NCBI RefSeq assembly: GCF_000521485.1
Contig: NZ_BAVS01000001.1
Span: forward strand, 496,001-560,000
DNA from: Gracilibacillus boraciitolerans JCM 21714
GTDB lineage: Bacteria; Bacillota; Bacilli; Bacillales; Amphibacillaceae
Direction: 5' to 3'
DNA length: 64,000 bases
The translations under genes and the position numbers were made by a program. Below the pieces are notes generated by a model. That model saw only the letters and a program-made list of their open reading frames with translations, searched no databases and had not been told where the DNA came from. This document shows positions 25,808 through 34,492 of the stretch, one piece after another (the stretch's first letter is position 1; every line of letters starts with the position of its first letter).

Positions 25808-26060
25808 ATAAAAAGTCCTTCACATCCCTGAAAGGACGAGAAGGACTCGCGGTACCACCCTTATAGATAGCTATAAAATTAACTATCCACTCTGATATTC
25901 GTAACGTGAATGACTCGTTTACACTTACTCGCTTCAGTGTAACTACTCATGGGTGATTTTCTATTAAGGTGCTATACTAGGCTCCCACCATCCCTAATTC
26001 GCTATTTTAGTATTCCTTAATATACTGTCCCAATCCGCGCATTTGTTGATCTGATCCATC
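25808..26060 (-). promoter_or_regulatory. T-box riboswitch of ileS (isoleucine specifier)
   Basis: The minus-strand leader has the T-box sequence GGGTGGTACCGCG (25848-25860). A terminator follows, AGTCCTTC..GAAGGACT plus T5 (25809-25848). Upstream is the stem I apical signature GGTGGGAGCC (about 25980-25989). A plausible specifier ATC sits at 25955-25957 on the 3' side of stem I, which fits Ile. Uncharged tRNA-Ile would stabilise the antiterminator and allow ileS expression. Confidence 0.9.
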
Positions 26061-26117
26061 AATGAAAAGTTTGTAGTATGAATTATATGTAATAATTCCA
26101 TATTCGTCAAGGATTAA

Positions 26118-26651
26118 TTAATATTGATTAGATTCTTCTCTATTTCTTCTTACTTCTTTATCTTCCTCATTTTCCATGTCCATGTCGAATAAGCCGTCCC
26201 AATCATCGTTCTCAACTAAATCTAGTTGAGCTTCCACCAGCATTTTTAATCTGATACGGAAAACTTTGGCTTGTTTTTTCAGTTCTTCTACTTCTAAAGC
26301 AATAGAACGAGATTTATGTAATGCCTCATTAATAATACGATCCGCATTTTTTTCTGCTTCTTTTATAATTAATTTAGATTCCTTTTTAGCATTTGCTTTT
26401 ACTTCTTCTGCTGTTTCCTGTGCTACTAATATTGATTTGTTAAGAGTTGATTCGATATTAGAGAAATGGCTTACCCGTTCATTCAATTGTTCTACTTTGT
26501 CTTTTAACTCTTTATTCTCGCGAATTACTATTTCATAATCTTTGATCACTTGATCCAAAAATTCATTTACATCATCTTCATCATAACCTCGAAAACCTCT
26601 TGCAAATTCTTTGTTATGGATGTCGAGCGGTGTTAAAGGCACATTGGCCAC
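26118..26651 (-). CDS. divIVA: cell-division and polarity protein DivIVA
   Basis: DivIVA marks negatively curved membrane at septa and poles. The N-terminal lipid-binding domain PLDIHNKEFARGFRGYDEDDVNEFLDQV is followed by coiled coils (about 30-150) and an acidic tail, 177 residues in all. Codon use and length are ordinary. It follows ylmH and precedes ileS as in B. subtilis. Confidence 0.96.
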   Translation of the reverse strand: MANVPLTPLDIHNKEFARGFRGYDEDDVNEFLDQVIKDYEIVIRENKELKDKVEQLNERVSHFSNIESTLNKSILVAQETAEEVKANAKKESKLIIKEAEKNADRIINEALHKSRSIALEVEELKKQAKVFRIRLKMLVEAQLDLVENDDWDGLFDMDMENEEDKEVRRNREESNQY

Positions 26652-26730
26652 CTCCTAATAGATGTCTTTCTGCTTTATAGATAATAGTATCATACTTTTT
26701 TGACAAATCACTAAACAATCTTACAAAAAG

Positions 26731-27510
26731 TTATAATAATTTTTCAAAAGTGATCCTAATTTTATCTTTTTTTGTCCGACCTTGTAATTCAGTTATTCGT
26801 GAACGCCCTTTTCCCCCTAATAGAAAGGAGATCCTCTTCTTCTAATAAAAATGCAGGTTGATCAATCGTTTGAAAATTCACCTTAACAAACCCTTTCTTT
26901 ATTAACTGAAGTGCTTGTTGCCTAGACACTTGATATATTTCTTTAATCAGCACATCCAGTCTTAAAGAAGCACAAGTGGTAGTTTTCTCTTGCCATGTAT
27001 CTTGTGAAACCAATCTTTTTGTTAAGGGGGGATACTTTCAAAGTTTATTCGGGCATTTTTAATAGCTGTTACATTTGTAACTAAATAGGTTGTAATATCT
27101 TTAGCTACAAGAATTTGAATGGTATCTTCCTGGATAACAATATCACCAATTTTCTTTCTTTTAACTCCTGCTGAGAGAAAAGCACCTAAAACATCAGGAT
27201 GTTCAATGGATAGAAATTTCTGTGGAAAAGTTGCCTGTAGTAACTCTAATTCAAAACTCTCTGCATCTATTTTTTCATAGAACGGAGCTAGAATTGCTCT
27301 TTTTCTTTCTGCCTTTTCCCATCCACCACAGAATTTTAATTGTAATTCTTCATCATTACCAATAATTGTTTGAAAAATTCTTTGTTCTCGGGGGGGATGT
27401 AAAAAATCAATCACCTTTTGTTCATAACGAGTATGTACATGATCACGCCAAGACAATACTTGATCTATAAAAGGATATTCTTCTTTTCTGAAATGTTGAT
27501 ATAATTCCAT
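26731..27510 (-). CDS. ylmH: YlmH RNA-binding S4-domain protein, frame broken twice
   Basis: YlmH is an S4-domain protein linked to division genes and to ribosome rescue in B. subtilis. The N-terminal part (MELYQHFRKEEYPFIDQVLSW) breaks at G6 (27026-27031; four or seven bases fit IPLTKRLVSQDTWQEK). The S4 domain SLRLDVLIKEIYQVSRQQAL breaks at C5 (26813-26817; four fits), after which it reads RGKGRSRITELQGRTKKDK to the stop. A G7 at 27390-27396 gives HPPREQRIF. Corrected length is near the family's 257. Confidence 0.9.
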
Positions 27511-27518
27511 GTCATCAC

Positions 27519-27782
27519 CTAAATTAATCTAAATAAAAAATCTAAACCTCTCATTGCCATTTGCAACACAATAATGGCTACAATTGGAGAAATATCTATC
27601 ATGCCTCCAATAGGTGGGATAATCTTACGAAATGGTTCTAAGTAAGGTTCCACAATCGAACCTAGCATTCGACCAAACGATGATTCCCTTGCACCTGGAA
27701 ACCATGACATTAAAATATAAATTATAATTGCATATGAATACAACGTCATTGCATATGCCAAAATTTGGTGTATCAAACTCAT
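27519..27782 (-). CDS. ylmG: YggT family membrane protein YlmG
   Basis: An 87-residue protein with two membrane helices. The family motif [24 protein letters not shown]...[11 protein letters not shown] is intact. YggT proteins sit in division gene clusters beside sepF; a role in membrane or nucleoid organisation has been suggested for relatives. Located between sepF and ylmH. Confidence 0.93.
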   Translation of the reverse strand: MSLIHQILAYAMTLYSYAIIIYILMSWFPGARESSFGRMLGSIVEPYLEPFRKIIPPIGGMIDISPIVAIIVLQMAMRGLDFLFRLI

Positions 27783-27790
27783 TGTCTATT

Positions 27791-28225
27791 TTACCACCTT
27801 TGCTCGGGATCTGCTTCTTCCATAATTTCTGTGATATTACCTGAGATTTCAATATTTTCTGGTGTACATAAAAATGTTTGTGATCCTAACTTTTTGATTT
27901 GACCAGAAAGGGCATAAACGGTCCCACTCATAAAATCAATAATTTGTCTTGCTTGCAGTGTATCGGCACGTTGAAGGTTGATAACCACTGATCTCCTATT
28001 AACAAGATGATCTGCTATGTCCTGAACTTCATTATAAGATCTAGGCTCACATAATACCATTTTAGTATTCTTTTGGACAGAAGATAAACTAACTACATTT
28101 CCTTTATCATCTCTTTTTCCACTACGTGTAGGAGGTGTATATTGCTGTTCAACTTCCTCTTCTATAATTTCGTATTCCTCTTCGTCAATACCGAAAAAGT
28201 TGCGAAATTTTCCTTTCATACTCAT
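27791..28225 (-). CDS. sepF: cell division protein SepF
   Basis: SepF polymerises into rings that align FtsZ and bind membrane by an N-terminal amphipathic helix (MSMKGKFRNFFGIDEEEYE). The globular C-terminal domain has VVINLQRADTLQARQIIDFMSGTVYALSGQI. The length of 144 residues is normal and the frame is intact. RBS GAGGTGA. Downstream of ylmE. Confidence 0.96.
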   Translation of the reverse strand: MSMKGKFRNFFGIDEEEYEIIEEEVEQQYTPPTRSGKRDDKGNVVSLSSVQKNTKMVLCEPRSYNEVQDIADHLVNRRSVVINLQRADTLQARQIIDFMSGTVYALSGQIKKLGSQTFLCTPENIEISGNITEIMEEADPEQRW

Positions 28226-28235
28226 ATTTTCACCT

Positions 28236-28916
28236 CTATTCCTCGTATGGACCCACTAAACTAGTACCAATTCGAATATGAGTAGCACCTTCTTCAATTG
28301 CTAATTGATAATCATTACTCATTCCCATCGATAAATACCTGCATGGAGCCTGATCCCATTCTTTCTTTTGTATTTGATCTCTTAGTTCTCTTAATGTTCG
28401 AAATACATTTCGCACTAATCTTTCATCTTCGACAAATGGAGCCATAGTCATTAAGCCAATAACTTTAATATTTGGGTAATCTTTAATCATATTGATAAAA
28501 GTTTCTGCTTCCTCTAAAGCAATGCCATGTTTAGACTCTTCTCCACTGACATTAACTTGCACAAAGCAATCAAGAGGTTTACTTGCTCGTTTATTTATTT
28601 CCTTTACGATTGATTTTCGATCAATCGAATGAATATAATCTACTTTATCAATAATTTCCTTTACTTTTCTGGATTGTAACGAGCCAATGAAATGCCAGGT
28701 TGCAGCATCCCCTATTACTTTATGCTTGTCCAGTAAACCTTCTGTTCGGTTTTCTCCCAAATGATAAATTCCTTGTTTTACAGCTTCTTCTGCTTTTTCT
28801 ATTGTAACATATTTTGTAACTCCAATAATCGTTACTTCATCTGAACTTCGATGAACCTTTTGACATGCCTGTTCAATATTTTGCTTGATAGTAACTAGAT
28901 TGTTTGCAACTGACAT
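28236..28916 (-). CDS. ylmE: YggS-type pyridoxal phosphate homeostasis protein YlmE
   Basis: A 226-residue single-domain PLP-binding barrel of the alanine-racemase N-terminal fold. The PLP Lys lies in IIGVTKYV and the C-terminal SMGMSNDYQLAIEEGATHIRIGTSLVG binds the phosphate. Family members buffer free PLP. It lies between ylmD and sepF. Confidence 0.95.
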   Translation of the reverse strand: MSVANNLVTIKQNIEQACQKVHRSSDEVTIIGVTKYVTIEKAEEAVKQGIYHLGENRTEGLLDKHKVIGDAATWHFIGSLQSRKVKEIIDKVDYIHSIDRKSIVKEINKRASKPLDCFVQVNVSGEESKHGIALEEAETFINMIKDYPNIKVIGLMTMAPFVEDERLVRNVFRTLRELRDQIQKKEWDQAPCRYLSMGMSNDYQLAIEEGATHIRIGTSLVGPYEE

Positions 28917-28937
28917 GATAAACTCCTTTCTTTATCA

Positions 28938-29735
28938 TTAAATAATAGCTATAAACCCCCCCATCATTCTTCCCGTCGGATGTTGTTCTTTTCGATGTGA
29001 AAAAAACATAGGATGATGTGATGTGCAATAATTTGAAATATGTATATTGCTGGCTGGAATTCCTTCGTCCAGTAAAAGAAGCTGATTTAATTTTTTCAAA
29101 TCTAAGTGGTATTCACCATTAAATCCTTCATAGCAACTTCTATACTTAGATGGAACATACTGCAAAACGTGATCATTCACTTGATAACAGCTTTTACAAA
29201 TACTTGGCCCAATCACTACTTCAATATCATCTAGATTTGAAGATAATTCTTCAAATTTTTTTATTGTCTGTTTCACAATATTTGCAACCGTACCTCTCCA
29301 ACCCGCGTGAGAAATAGCAATAATTCCTTTAACTCGGTCCAAAAAATAAATAGGAACACAATCTGCAAATAACGCGGTGCACACTATTTTTTTACTTGTC
29401 GTGATTAGACCGTCCGTATTTTTTATAGCATCTTCTCTCGAGAAAGCACCTCTGCCTCTATAATATTCGTCGATGAATTGAACATGATTATTATGAACCT
29501 GATCAGCTATAACCCAATTGTCTAAAGAAATATTAATCCGATTTGCCATTCTTTTACGATTTTGCAAAACATGATCAGGATTATCTTCTACATGAAAACC
29601 TAAATTATTACTTTCATATGGGAACAGACTAACGCCATTCTCTCTAGTAGTAAAACCTGCAACAACATTGGCTTCAAGCCAACGATCGATCCACAGAATA
29701 GAATCCTGATGTTTGGTGATAAAGGGTTCTGTCAT
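28938..29735 (-). CDS. pgeF: YlmD/PgeF family multicopper-like polyphenol oxidase / purine nucleoside phosphorylase
   Basis: This 265-residue member of the DUF152 family has ALFADCVPIYFLD, AISHAGWRGT and the Cys/His ligands typical of the active site (GPSICKSCYQV). Homologues act on purine nucleosides, and E. coli PgeF edits peptidoglycan precursors. A C7 run at 28956-28962 gives GRMMGGFIAII at the C-terminus, probably one Gly extra. The Shine-Dalgarno AGGAGGGG is a G4 that was not expanded. Confidence 0.92.
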   Translation of the reverse strand: MTEPFITKHQDSILWIDRWLEANVVAGFTTRENGVSLFPYESNNLGFHVEDNPDHVLQNRKRMANRINISLDNWVIADQVHNNHVQFIDEYYRGRGAFSREDAIKNTDGLITTSKKIVCTALFADCVPIYFLDRVKGIIAISHAGWRGTVANIVKQTIKKFEELSSNLDDIEVVIGPSICKSCYQVNDHVLQYVPSKYRSCYEGFNGEYHLDLKKLNQLLLLDEGIPASNIHISNYCTSHHPMFFSHRKEQHPTGRMMGGFIAII

Positions 29736-29798
29736 ACTTCCCCTCCTATTTTAGATCATTTTATCATATTTTAGCATATCATAACAATTACAATACTA

Positions 29799-30092
29799 TT
29801 ACTGTTGGAATATTGTGCTATTATCTTCTTTTTGATTAATCTGAACGGTTGGGAATGCACCATTTTTCTTTACTAATATAACGTCATGACCAATTTTCAT
29901 TACTTGTGCCCATGGAATCACGATCTCCCTGGTTTCACCAAACATTCCAAATACTTTTGATTTGGTAGCAACAACCAAATTAGTTATTCTTCCGATATCA
30001 ACATTAATTTCTATATCTGTTAAATTCCCTATTTTCGTCCCATCTTCAATATAAACAATGTCTTTCGTTTGTAATGATGATAATGTAATCAT
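29799..30092 (-). CDS. ylmC: YlmC/YmxH family PRC-barrel sporulation protein
   Basis: A 97-residue PRC-barrel protein (MITLSSLQTKDIVYIEDGTKIGNLTDIEINVDIGRI). The family is conserved among endospore formers, and B. subtilis YlmC lies between sigG and ylmD, as here. The molecular role is unknown. The ylmA ABC ATPase found upstream in B. subtilis is absent. Confidence 0.9.
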   Translation of the reverse strand: MITLSSLQTKDIVYIEDGTKIGNLTDIEINVDIGRITNLVVATKSKVFGMFGETREIVIPWAQVMKIGHDVILVKKNGAFPTVQINQKEDNSTIFQQ

Positions 30093-30233
30093 ATGATATA
30101 GCCTCCCTTTTTTACAATATATGTACTGTCACAAGTATATACTTATAAAAACAGAAAAATTGATATGTTATTTTACATTTTAACCACACTAATAATGTTT
30201 TTGCAGATTTAATTTTGAAAAAGGAGGATCCAT

Positions 30234-30407
30234 ATGGGTACAGATGAACATAAAAAGAAAACAGGTAAAAATTTCTTAGCACAAACTCCAAAGTATGACA
30301 AAACGGATGGCATTGATGTTGAATTCTCATCTGAATTAGCTGATGCAGAAGACACCGAAGCCAATAGCAGAAGTGAAAAAGCTGATAAACGAGTAAAAAA
30401 GCGATGA
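30234..30407 (+). CDS. yfhD: YfhD family small protein
   Basis: A 57-residue, highly charged product beginning MGTDEHKKKTGKNFLAQTPK, with DGIDVEFSSELADAED and ending DKRVKKR. The DGIDVEFS-ELAD core is the mark of YfhD-like spore-associated small proteins. The Shine-Dalgarno AAAGGAGG is strong. It is convergent to sigG, and its stop codon lies inside the shared terminator. In B. subtilis yfhD is elsewhere, so its place here is a local rearrangement. Function unknown. Confidence 0.85.
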   Translation: MGTDEHKKKTGKNFLAQTPKYDKTDGIDVEFSSELADAEDTEANSRSEKADKRVKKR

Positions 30408-30424
30408 AAAATCATCGCTTTTTT
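30395..30424. terminator. bidirectional terminator shared by yfhD and sigG
   Basis: AAAAAAGCGATGA and TCATCGCTTTTTT form a 13-bp perfect hairpin with a 4-base loop and T-runs on both strands. The yfhD TGA is in the left arm, and the sigG stop is three bases beyond the right arm. Confidence 0.9.
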
Positions 30425-30426
30425 AC

Positions 30427-31209
30427 TTATTCAAACATTTCTTTGTTCATTTCTTTTATCGCTGCTTTTTCGAGTCTGGAAACCTGTGCTTGCGAAATAC
30501 CAATCTCTTCTGCCACTTCCATCTGTGTCTTACCTTGAAAAAATCTTTTATTTAATATTAGTTTTTCTCGCTTATTTAAGCGATGCATACCCTCTTTAAT
30601 CGATAAGTGATTTAACCAGTCATTATCCTTCACACTCTCATCACTTACCTGATCCATCACATAGATTGGATCGCCACCGTCGTTAAAAATAGGTTCAAAT
30701 AATGATACCGGATCTTGTATGGCATCCAGTGCAAATATAACGTCAGTCACTGGAACTTCAAGTTCTTTTGCGATTTCCATTGGAGAAGGATCTTTAGATG
30801 TTTTATTTAACAGCTTTTCCCTGGTGTGTAATGCCTTGTAAGCAATATCACGTAACGATCTTGATACTCTAATCGGATTATTATCACGAAGGTATCTTCT
30901 TATCTCACCAATAATCATTGGAACTGCATAAGTAGAGAATTTTACATTTTGACCTAAGTCAAAGTTATCGATGGATTTCAATAAGCCGATACAACCAACC
31001 TGGAATAAATCATCGCCATACTCTCCACGATTATGAAATCTTTGAATAACACTAAGTACTAATCTTAAATTTCCATTCACTAACTTTTCCCTTGCATATG
31101 AATCCCCCCCATTCTGCATTTCTCTAAATAATATTCTCATTTCTTCATTCTTTAAAACAGGTAATGTTGCTGTGTCTACTCCACAAATTTCGACCTTGTG
31201 TCTTGTCAT
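30427..31209 (-). CDS. sigG: RNA polymerase sporulation sigma factor SigG
   Basis: SigG drives late forespore transcription. The product is 260 residues: N-terminal MTRHKVEICGVDTATLPVL with the SigG-specific start, region 2 (FQVGCIGLLKSIDNFD, YAVPMIIGEIRRYLRD), region 3, and region 4 HTH (GKTQMEVAEEIGISQAQVSRLEK). C7 at 31104-31110 makes MQNGGDSYAREKLV, one Gly more than relatives. I use ATG 31207-31209, where GGGAGGA is well placed. It is the third gene of spoIIGA-sigE-sigG. Confidence 0.97.
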   Translation of the reverse strand: MTRHKVEICGVDTATLPVLKNEEMRILFREMQNGGDSYAREKLVNGNLRLVLSVIQRFHNRGEYGDDLFQVGCIGLLKSIDNFDLGQNVKFSTYAVPMIIGEIRRYLRDNNPIRVSRSLRDIAYKALHTREKLLNKTSKDPSPMEIAKELEVPVTDVIFALDAIQDPVSLFEPIFNDGGDPIYVMDQVSDESVKDNDWLNHLSIKEGMHRLNKREKLILNKRFFQGKTQMEVAEEIGISQAQVSRLEKAAIKEMNKEMFE

Positions 31210-31301
31210 TTTTGTATCCTCCCAATTGGAGATCCTTCTCAAAAATCAGTATCACCAATCAGGAGTATTTTATGCATGTACCATCATTTACCATTAGATA
31301 T

Positions 31302-32021
31302 TTAGACCATTTTATCAAATTCCTTTTGTAATCTTTTAATGATTTTTTTTTCTAATCTGGAAATATAAGATTGAGAAATTCCTAACAGATCTGCTACATC
31401 TTTTTGCGTCATTTCTTCATTATTTGTAAGACCAAATCTTAATTCCATTATTTGCTGTTCTCTCCCATTTAATTGCTCTAATGCTTTTCGTAATAAAGAT
31501 TTATCTATGCTTTGCTCTAATCCTTTAAATGTTACGTCTTCATCTGTTCCTAACACATCAGATAATAATAATTCGTTGCCATCCCAATCTACATTTAAGG
31601 GTTCATCAAAGGAAACTTCCGTTTTTAATTTATTATTTTTACGTAAGTACATAAGAATTTCATTTTCAATACATCTGGAGGCATAAGTGGCAAGCTTGAT
31701 TTTTTTTTCGGGATTAAATGTATTAATTGCTTTAATCAAACCAATTGTTCCAATACTAATTAAGTCTTCAATATTAATACCTGTATTCTCAAACTTTCTT
31801 GCAATATACACTACAAGTCTTAAATTTCTTTCAATTAACATTGCTCTTGCTGCTTTATCACCATTAGGCAATCGATTAATTAATTCGAATTCTTCTTCTT
31901 TTGAAAGTGGTGGTGGTAGTGCTTCGCTTCCTCCTATATAATATATTTCGTCTACTTTAAAGCCCATTTTCTTGAGGATTTTATAAAAAATCATTTTATG
32001 TTTTTGTTGTACGATTAGCAT
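31302..32021 (-). CDS. sigE: pro-SigE, mother-cell sporulation sigma factor precursor
   Basis: SigE directs early mother-cell transcription after cleavage of its pro-sequence by SpoIIGA. The product is 239 residues, the same length as in B. subtilis, if started at ATG 32019-32021 behind AAGGAGTG. The pro-region [20 protein letters not shown] is basic and amphipathic and ends before the conserved [13 protein letters not shown]. Region 2 ([21 protein letters not shown]) and region 4 ([21 protein letters not shown]) are intact. Confidence 0.97.
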   Translation of the reverse strand: MLIVQQKHKMIFYKILKKMGFKVDEIYYIGGSEALPPPLSKEEEFELINRLPNGDKAARAMLIERNLRLVVYIARKFENTGINIEDLISIGTIGLIKAINTFNPEKKIKLATYASRCIENEILMYLRKNNKLKTEVSFDEPLNVDWDGNELLLSDVLGTDEDVTFKGLEQSIDKSLLRKALEQLNGREQQIMELRFGLTNNEEMTQKDVADLLGISQSYISRLEKKIIKRLQKEFDKMV

Positions 32022-32048
32022 ACCTTCCACTCCTTATTCAGTATAATC

Positions 32049-32939
32049 TCATCCTGTTTGTTGGAATAACTTCGGGTGTAATAAACAATGATAGCTATTA
32101 TCAGCGACTAAATTCCCAAACTGAATTCCTACTAAAACCTTTTTATTAGTTACATGTGTATCCCTTAAATCTATTTGGACATAATCAGGCTTAAATGCAA
32201 TCATAAAATCATGATGGCCGTTAACACCCTGATATGGAATTAAGCGAAATAAGGAATTTATAGATTGATCTTCACCTTCCATTAATTTTCGAAACGATTG
32301 TTGCAACTCTGCTAATTCTGCTTCGTTTAACCAATCTTGTAGTATTACTTCATCTACAATTATCACAGGTGTCTGTGTGAATGGATCAACTAAGTGGTTA
32401 CCGCTATCTAGATATCCAGTTGTTTCAATTTTTTTATTTTTCCAAAATATAGTAACTTTATAATAGAATTCTTGATAAAATTGTTGCATTTTGTGCTTGT
32501 CCATTCGATACTTTGTAAAAAAGAAAATAATGGGGAAAAATATAATGACAAAAATCCCATGAATATGATCAGCTTTGATAGTGTTAAATGATTGAAGGTA
32601 TTGTTCACTGGAAAATAAAAAGTGAATAGCAAATAAGCCGCCACCTATTGAAAAAGTCATAAAATAAAAAGTAAATAGTACTTTTAAATAGATGGCAACA
32701 TTATGAAAACCAAATGCAATCCAAATAATAACAAAGGAATGAGTAATTTTAAGAAACCAGGTATCTATTGGAAATGTTGGGAAGATAAAAGATATCGGGA
32801 CAATTAGGGATCCAACAAAACTCGCCAATAACAATCGGTACCATGATGAAATATGCTTCGTGACAGATTGAGTTAGTAATAGGATCATCCAATCTATCAT
32901 AAAATTAAGTAGCCAGATAACTTCTACATATATAACCAC
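32049..32939 (-). CDS. spoIIGA: sigma-E processing peptidase SpoIIGA
   Basis: SpoIIGA is a membrane aspartic protease that matures pro-SigE. It has five N-terminal membrane helices (about 1-150) and a cytoplasmic protease domain with the catalytic DSGN in TTGYLDSGNHLVDPFTQ. The start is taken as GTG at 32937-32939 (VVIYVEVIWLLNF), preceded by AGGAAGG. The product is 296 residues. It forms the spoIIG operon with sigE. Confidence 0.94.
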   Translation of the reverse strand: MVIYVEVIWLLNFMIDWMILLLTQSVTKHISSWYRLLLASFVGSLIVPISFIFPTFPIDTWFLKITHSFVIIWIAFGFHNVAIYLKVLFTFYFMTFSIGGGLFAIHFLFSSEQYLQSFNTIKADHIHGIFVIIFFPIIFFFTKYRMDKHKMQQFYQEFYYKVTIFWKNKKIETTGYLDSGNHLVDPFTQTPVIIVDEVILQDWLNEAELAELQQSFRKLMEGEDQSINSLFRLIPYQGVNGHHDFMIAFKPDYVQIDLRDTHVTNKKVLVGIQFGNLVADNSYHCLLHPKLFQQTG

Positions 32940-32988
32940 CCGTTCCTTCCTCTCCATCGCATCGCTTGAGAACATTTACTTGTCTACA

Positions 32989-33021
32989 AGTATAAAGAAA
33001 GGTGGAAAAGAAGTCTGTCAG
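32989..33021 (-). promoter_or_regulatory. probable Spo0A-controlled spoIIG promoter with long spacer
   Basis: Minus strand CTGACA (33016-33021) and TATACT (32989-32994) are 21 bp apart. The B. subtilis spoIIG promoter, activated by Spo0A-P with sigma-A, has a similarly long 22-bp spacer and the same -10 hexamer. No clear 0A box (TGTCGAA) was found; TGTCAGA on the plus strand at 33016-33022 matches five of seven. Confidence 0.55.
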
Positions 33022-33231
33022 AGTTTGTATGCAAAATTCCTCTAGTTTTAAGAAATAACTACAGATAATGTTGAAATCTATCCCATAACTTTTTTAAAAA
33101 TACGCCAAATTAATAACACCATTACAATTAAATCACCGAACCCGATATTACACATTTATTAACTTGCTAGACTAAAGGAAGATAGTCCGTAAATATTGTC
33201 TTCCTTACACGTGCGGAGTTTCTTGTTTCAT
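33022..33231. other. intergenic stretch between spoIIGA promoter and ftsZ terminator
   Basis: About 210 bases with no ORF or convincing structure. It separates the division cluster from the spoIIG operon; the bpr region found here in B. subtilis is absent. Confidence 0.6.
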
Positions 33232-33267
33232 AAAAAAAAGTTGCCAATTTTTATTGGCAACTTTTTT
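33232..33267. terminator. terminator downstream of ftsZ
   Basis: Arms AAGTTGCCAAT and ATTGGCAACTT with A/T runs on both sides form a strong hairpin that ends just before the ftsZ stop. It closes the ftsA-ftsZ transcript. Confidence 0.9.
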
Positions 33268-33269
33268 AA

Positions 33270-34424
33270 CTATCTTCTTCTATTACGATTACGCAAGAAT
33301 GTAGGAATATCTAATGTATCCTCTTCCTGTTTTGGTCGTTGTGGAGAGGACGTTTGGGTTTGGGCTTGAGATTGTGGTTGTTCTTGTGCTTTTTCCGGCT
33401 GTCTTTCCCTTTTTACAGGATTTGACTGCAGCACAGACTTAGGTTTGTTTTGACCATTTTTAATTTGTGTTTCATCAAAACCTGTGGCAATTACTGTCAC
33501 TACTATCTCATCTTTTAAATCTTCATTAATAACAGAACCAAAAATAACATTTACTTCTTGATCTGCTGCAGACGTTACAATATCAGCTGCTTCCTGTACT
33601 TCATACAGACTTAAGTTGGTGCCACCTGTAATGTTCATTAACACGCCATGCGCACCATCTATCGATGTTTCTAACAGTGGCGAAGAAATGGCTTTTTTAG
33701 CTGCTTCAGTTGCACGACTTTCTCCAGTAGCGACACCAATTCCCATAAGTGCAGAACCTTTATCGGCCATAATTGTTTTTACATCAGCAAAGTCAACATT
33801 TATTAAACCAGGTGTCGCGATTAAATCAGAAATACCTTGCACACCTTGACGCAATACGTTGTCAGCTTCACGGAATGCTTCTAACATTGGAGTATTTTTA
33901 TCAATAATTTCTAATAAGCGATCATTTGGAATAACAATTAACGTATCTACACTACCCTTTAAACCATCGATCCCTGACACTGCCTGAGTGGCTCTCTTTC
34001 TCCCCCCCTCAAAAGTGAATGGACGTGTAACAACACCTACTGTTAATGCTCCTACTTCCTTTGCTACTTGCGCGATTACCGGAGCAGCACCTGTTCCAGT
34101 ACCTCCACCCATACCGGCAGTGACAAATACCATGTCTGCTCCCTTTAATATTTCCTCAATTTGTTCTTTACTTTCTTCTGCAGCTTTTCTACCTACCTCC
34201 GGGTTTGCACCCGCTCCTAAACCTCGAGTTAATTTCGTACCTATTTGCATTTTCACTTCTGCTTTAGATAAATTTAAAGCTTGAGCATCTGTATTTACAG
34301 CAATAAATTCCACGCCTTGTACACCATGCTCTATCATACGGTTGACAGCATTACTTCCACCGCCGCCGACACCGATTACTTTTATCGTCGCAAGTTGATC
34401 CATATTTGTATCAAAGTCTAACAT
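33270..34424 (-). CDS. ftsZ: cell division GTPase FtsZ
   Basis: FtsZ is the tubulin-like ring former. The tubulin signature [11 protein letters not shown] is intact, as are the N-terminal [13 protein letters not shown] and the C-terminal tail [12 protein letters not shown], which binds FtsA and SepF. A C7 at 34002-34008 gives [12 protein letters not shown], whereas FtsZ proteins have FEGRKR; the extra Gly would lie in a highly conserved loop. Length 384. Confidence 0.98.
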   Translation of the reverse strand: MLDFDTNMDQLATIKVIGVGGGGSNAVNRMIEHGVQGVEFIAVNTDAQALNLSKAEVKMQIGTKLTRGLGAGANPEVGRKAAEESKEQIEEILKGADMVFVTAGMGGGTGTGAAPVIAQVAKEVGALTVGVVTRPFTFEGGRKRATQAVSGIDGLKGSVDTLIVIPNDRLLEIIDKNTPMLEAFREADNVLRQGVQGISDLIATPGLINVDFADVKTIMADKGSALMGIGVATGESRATEAAKKAISSPLLETSIDGAHGVLMNITGGTNLSLYEVQEAADIVTSAADQEVNVIFGSVINEDLKDEIVVTVIATGFDETQIKNGQNKPKSVLQSNPVKRERQPEKAQEQPQSQAQTQTSSPQRPKQEEDTLDIPTFLRNRNRRR

Positions 34425-34492
34425 GCCATTTCCTCCTAATTTGCTAGATTACTAGTCTGAATTTTTCTATGTTTTTACTTACTTCTGTTTCT

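Noticed and set aside
26731-27013. S4-domain fragment as a separate small gene
   Set aside because: It joins the upstream ylmH fragment once the G6 run is corrected, giving the full-length family protein.
30112-30415. Two minus-strand ORFs opposite yfhD
   Set aside because: They are shadows of the yfhD coding strand; yfhD has the ribosome site and the family motif.
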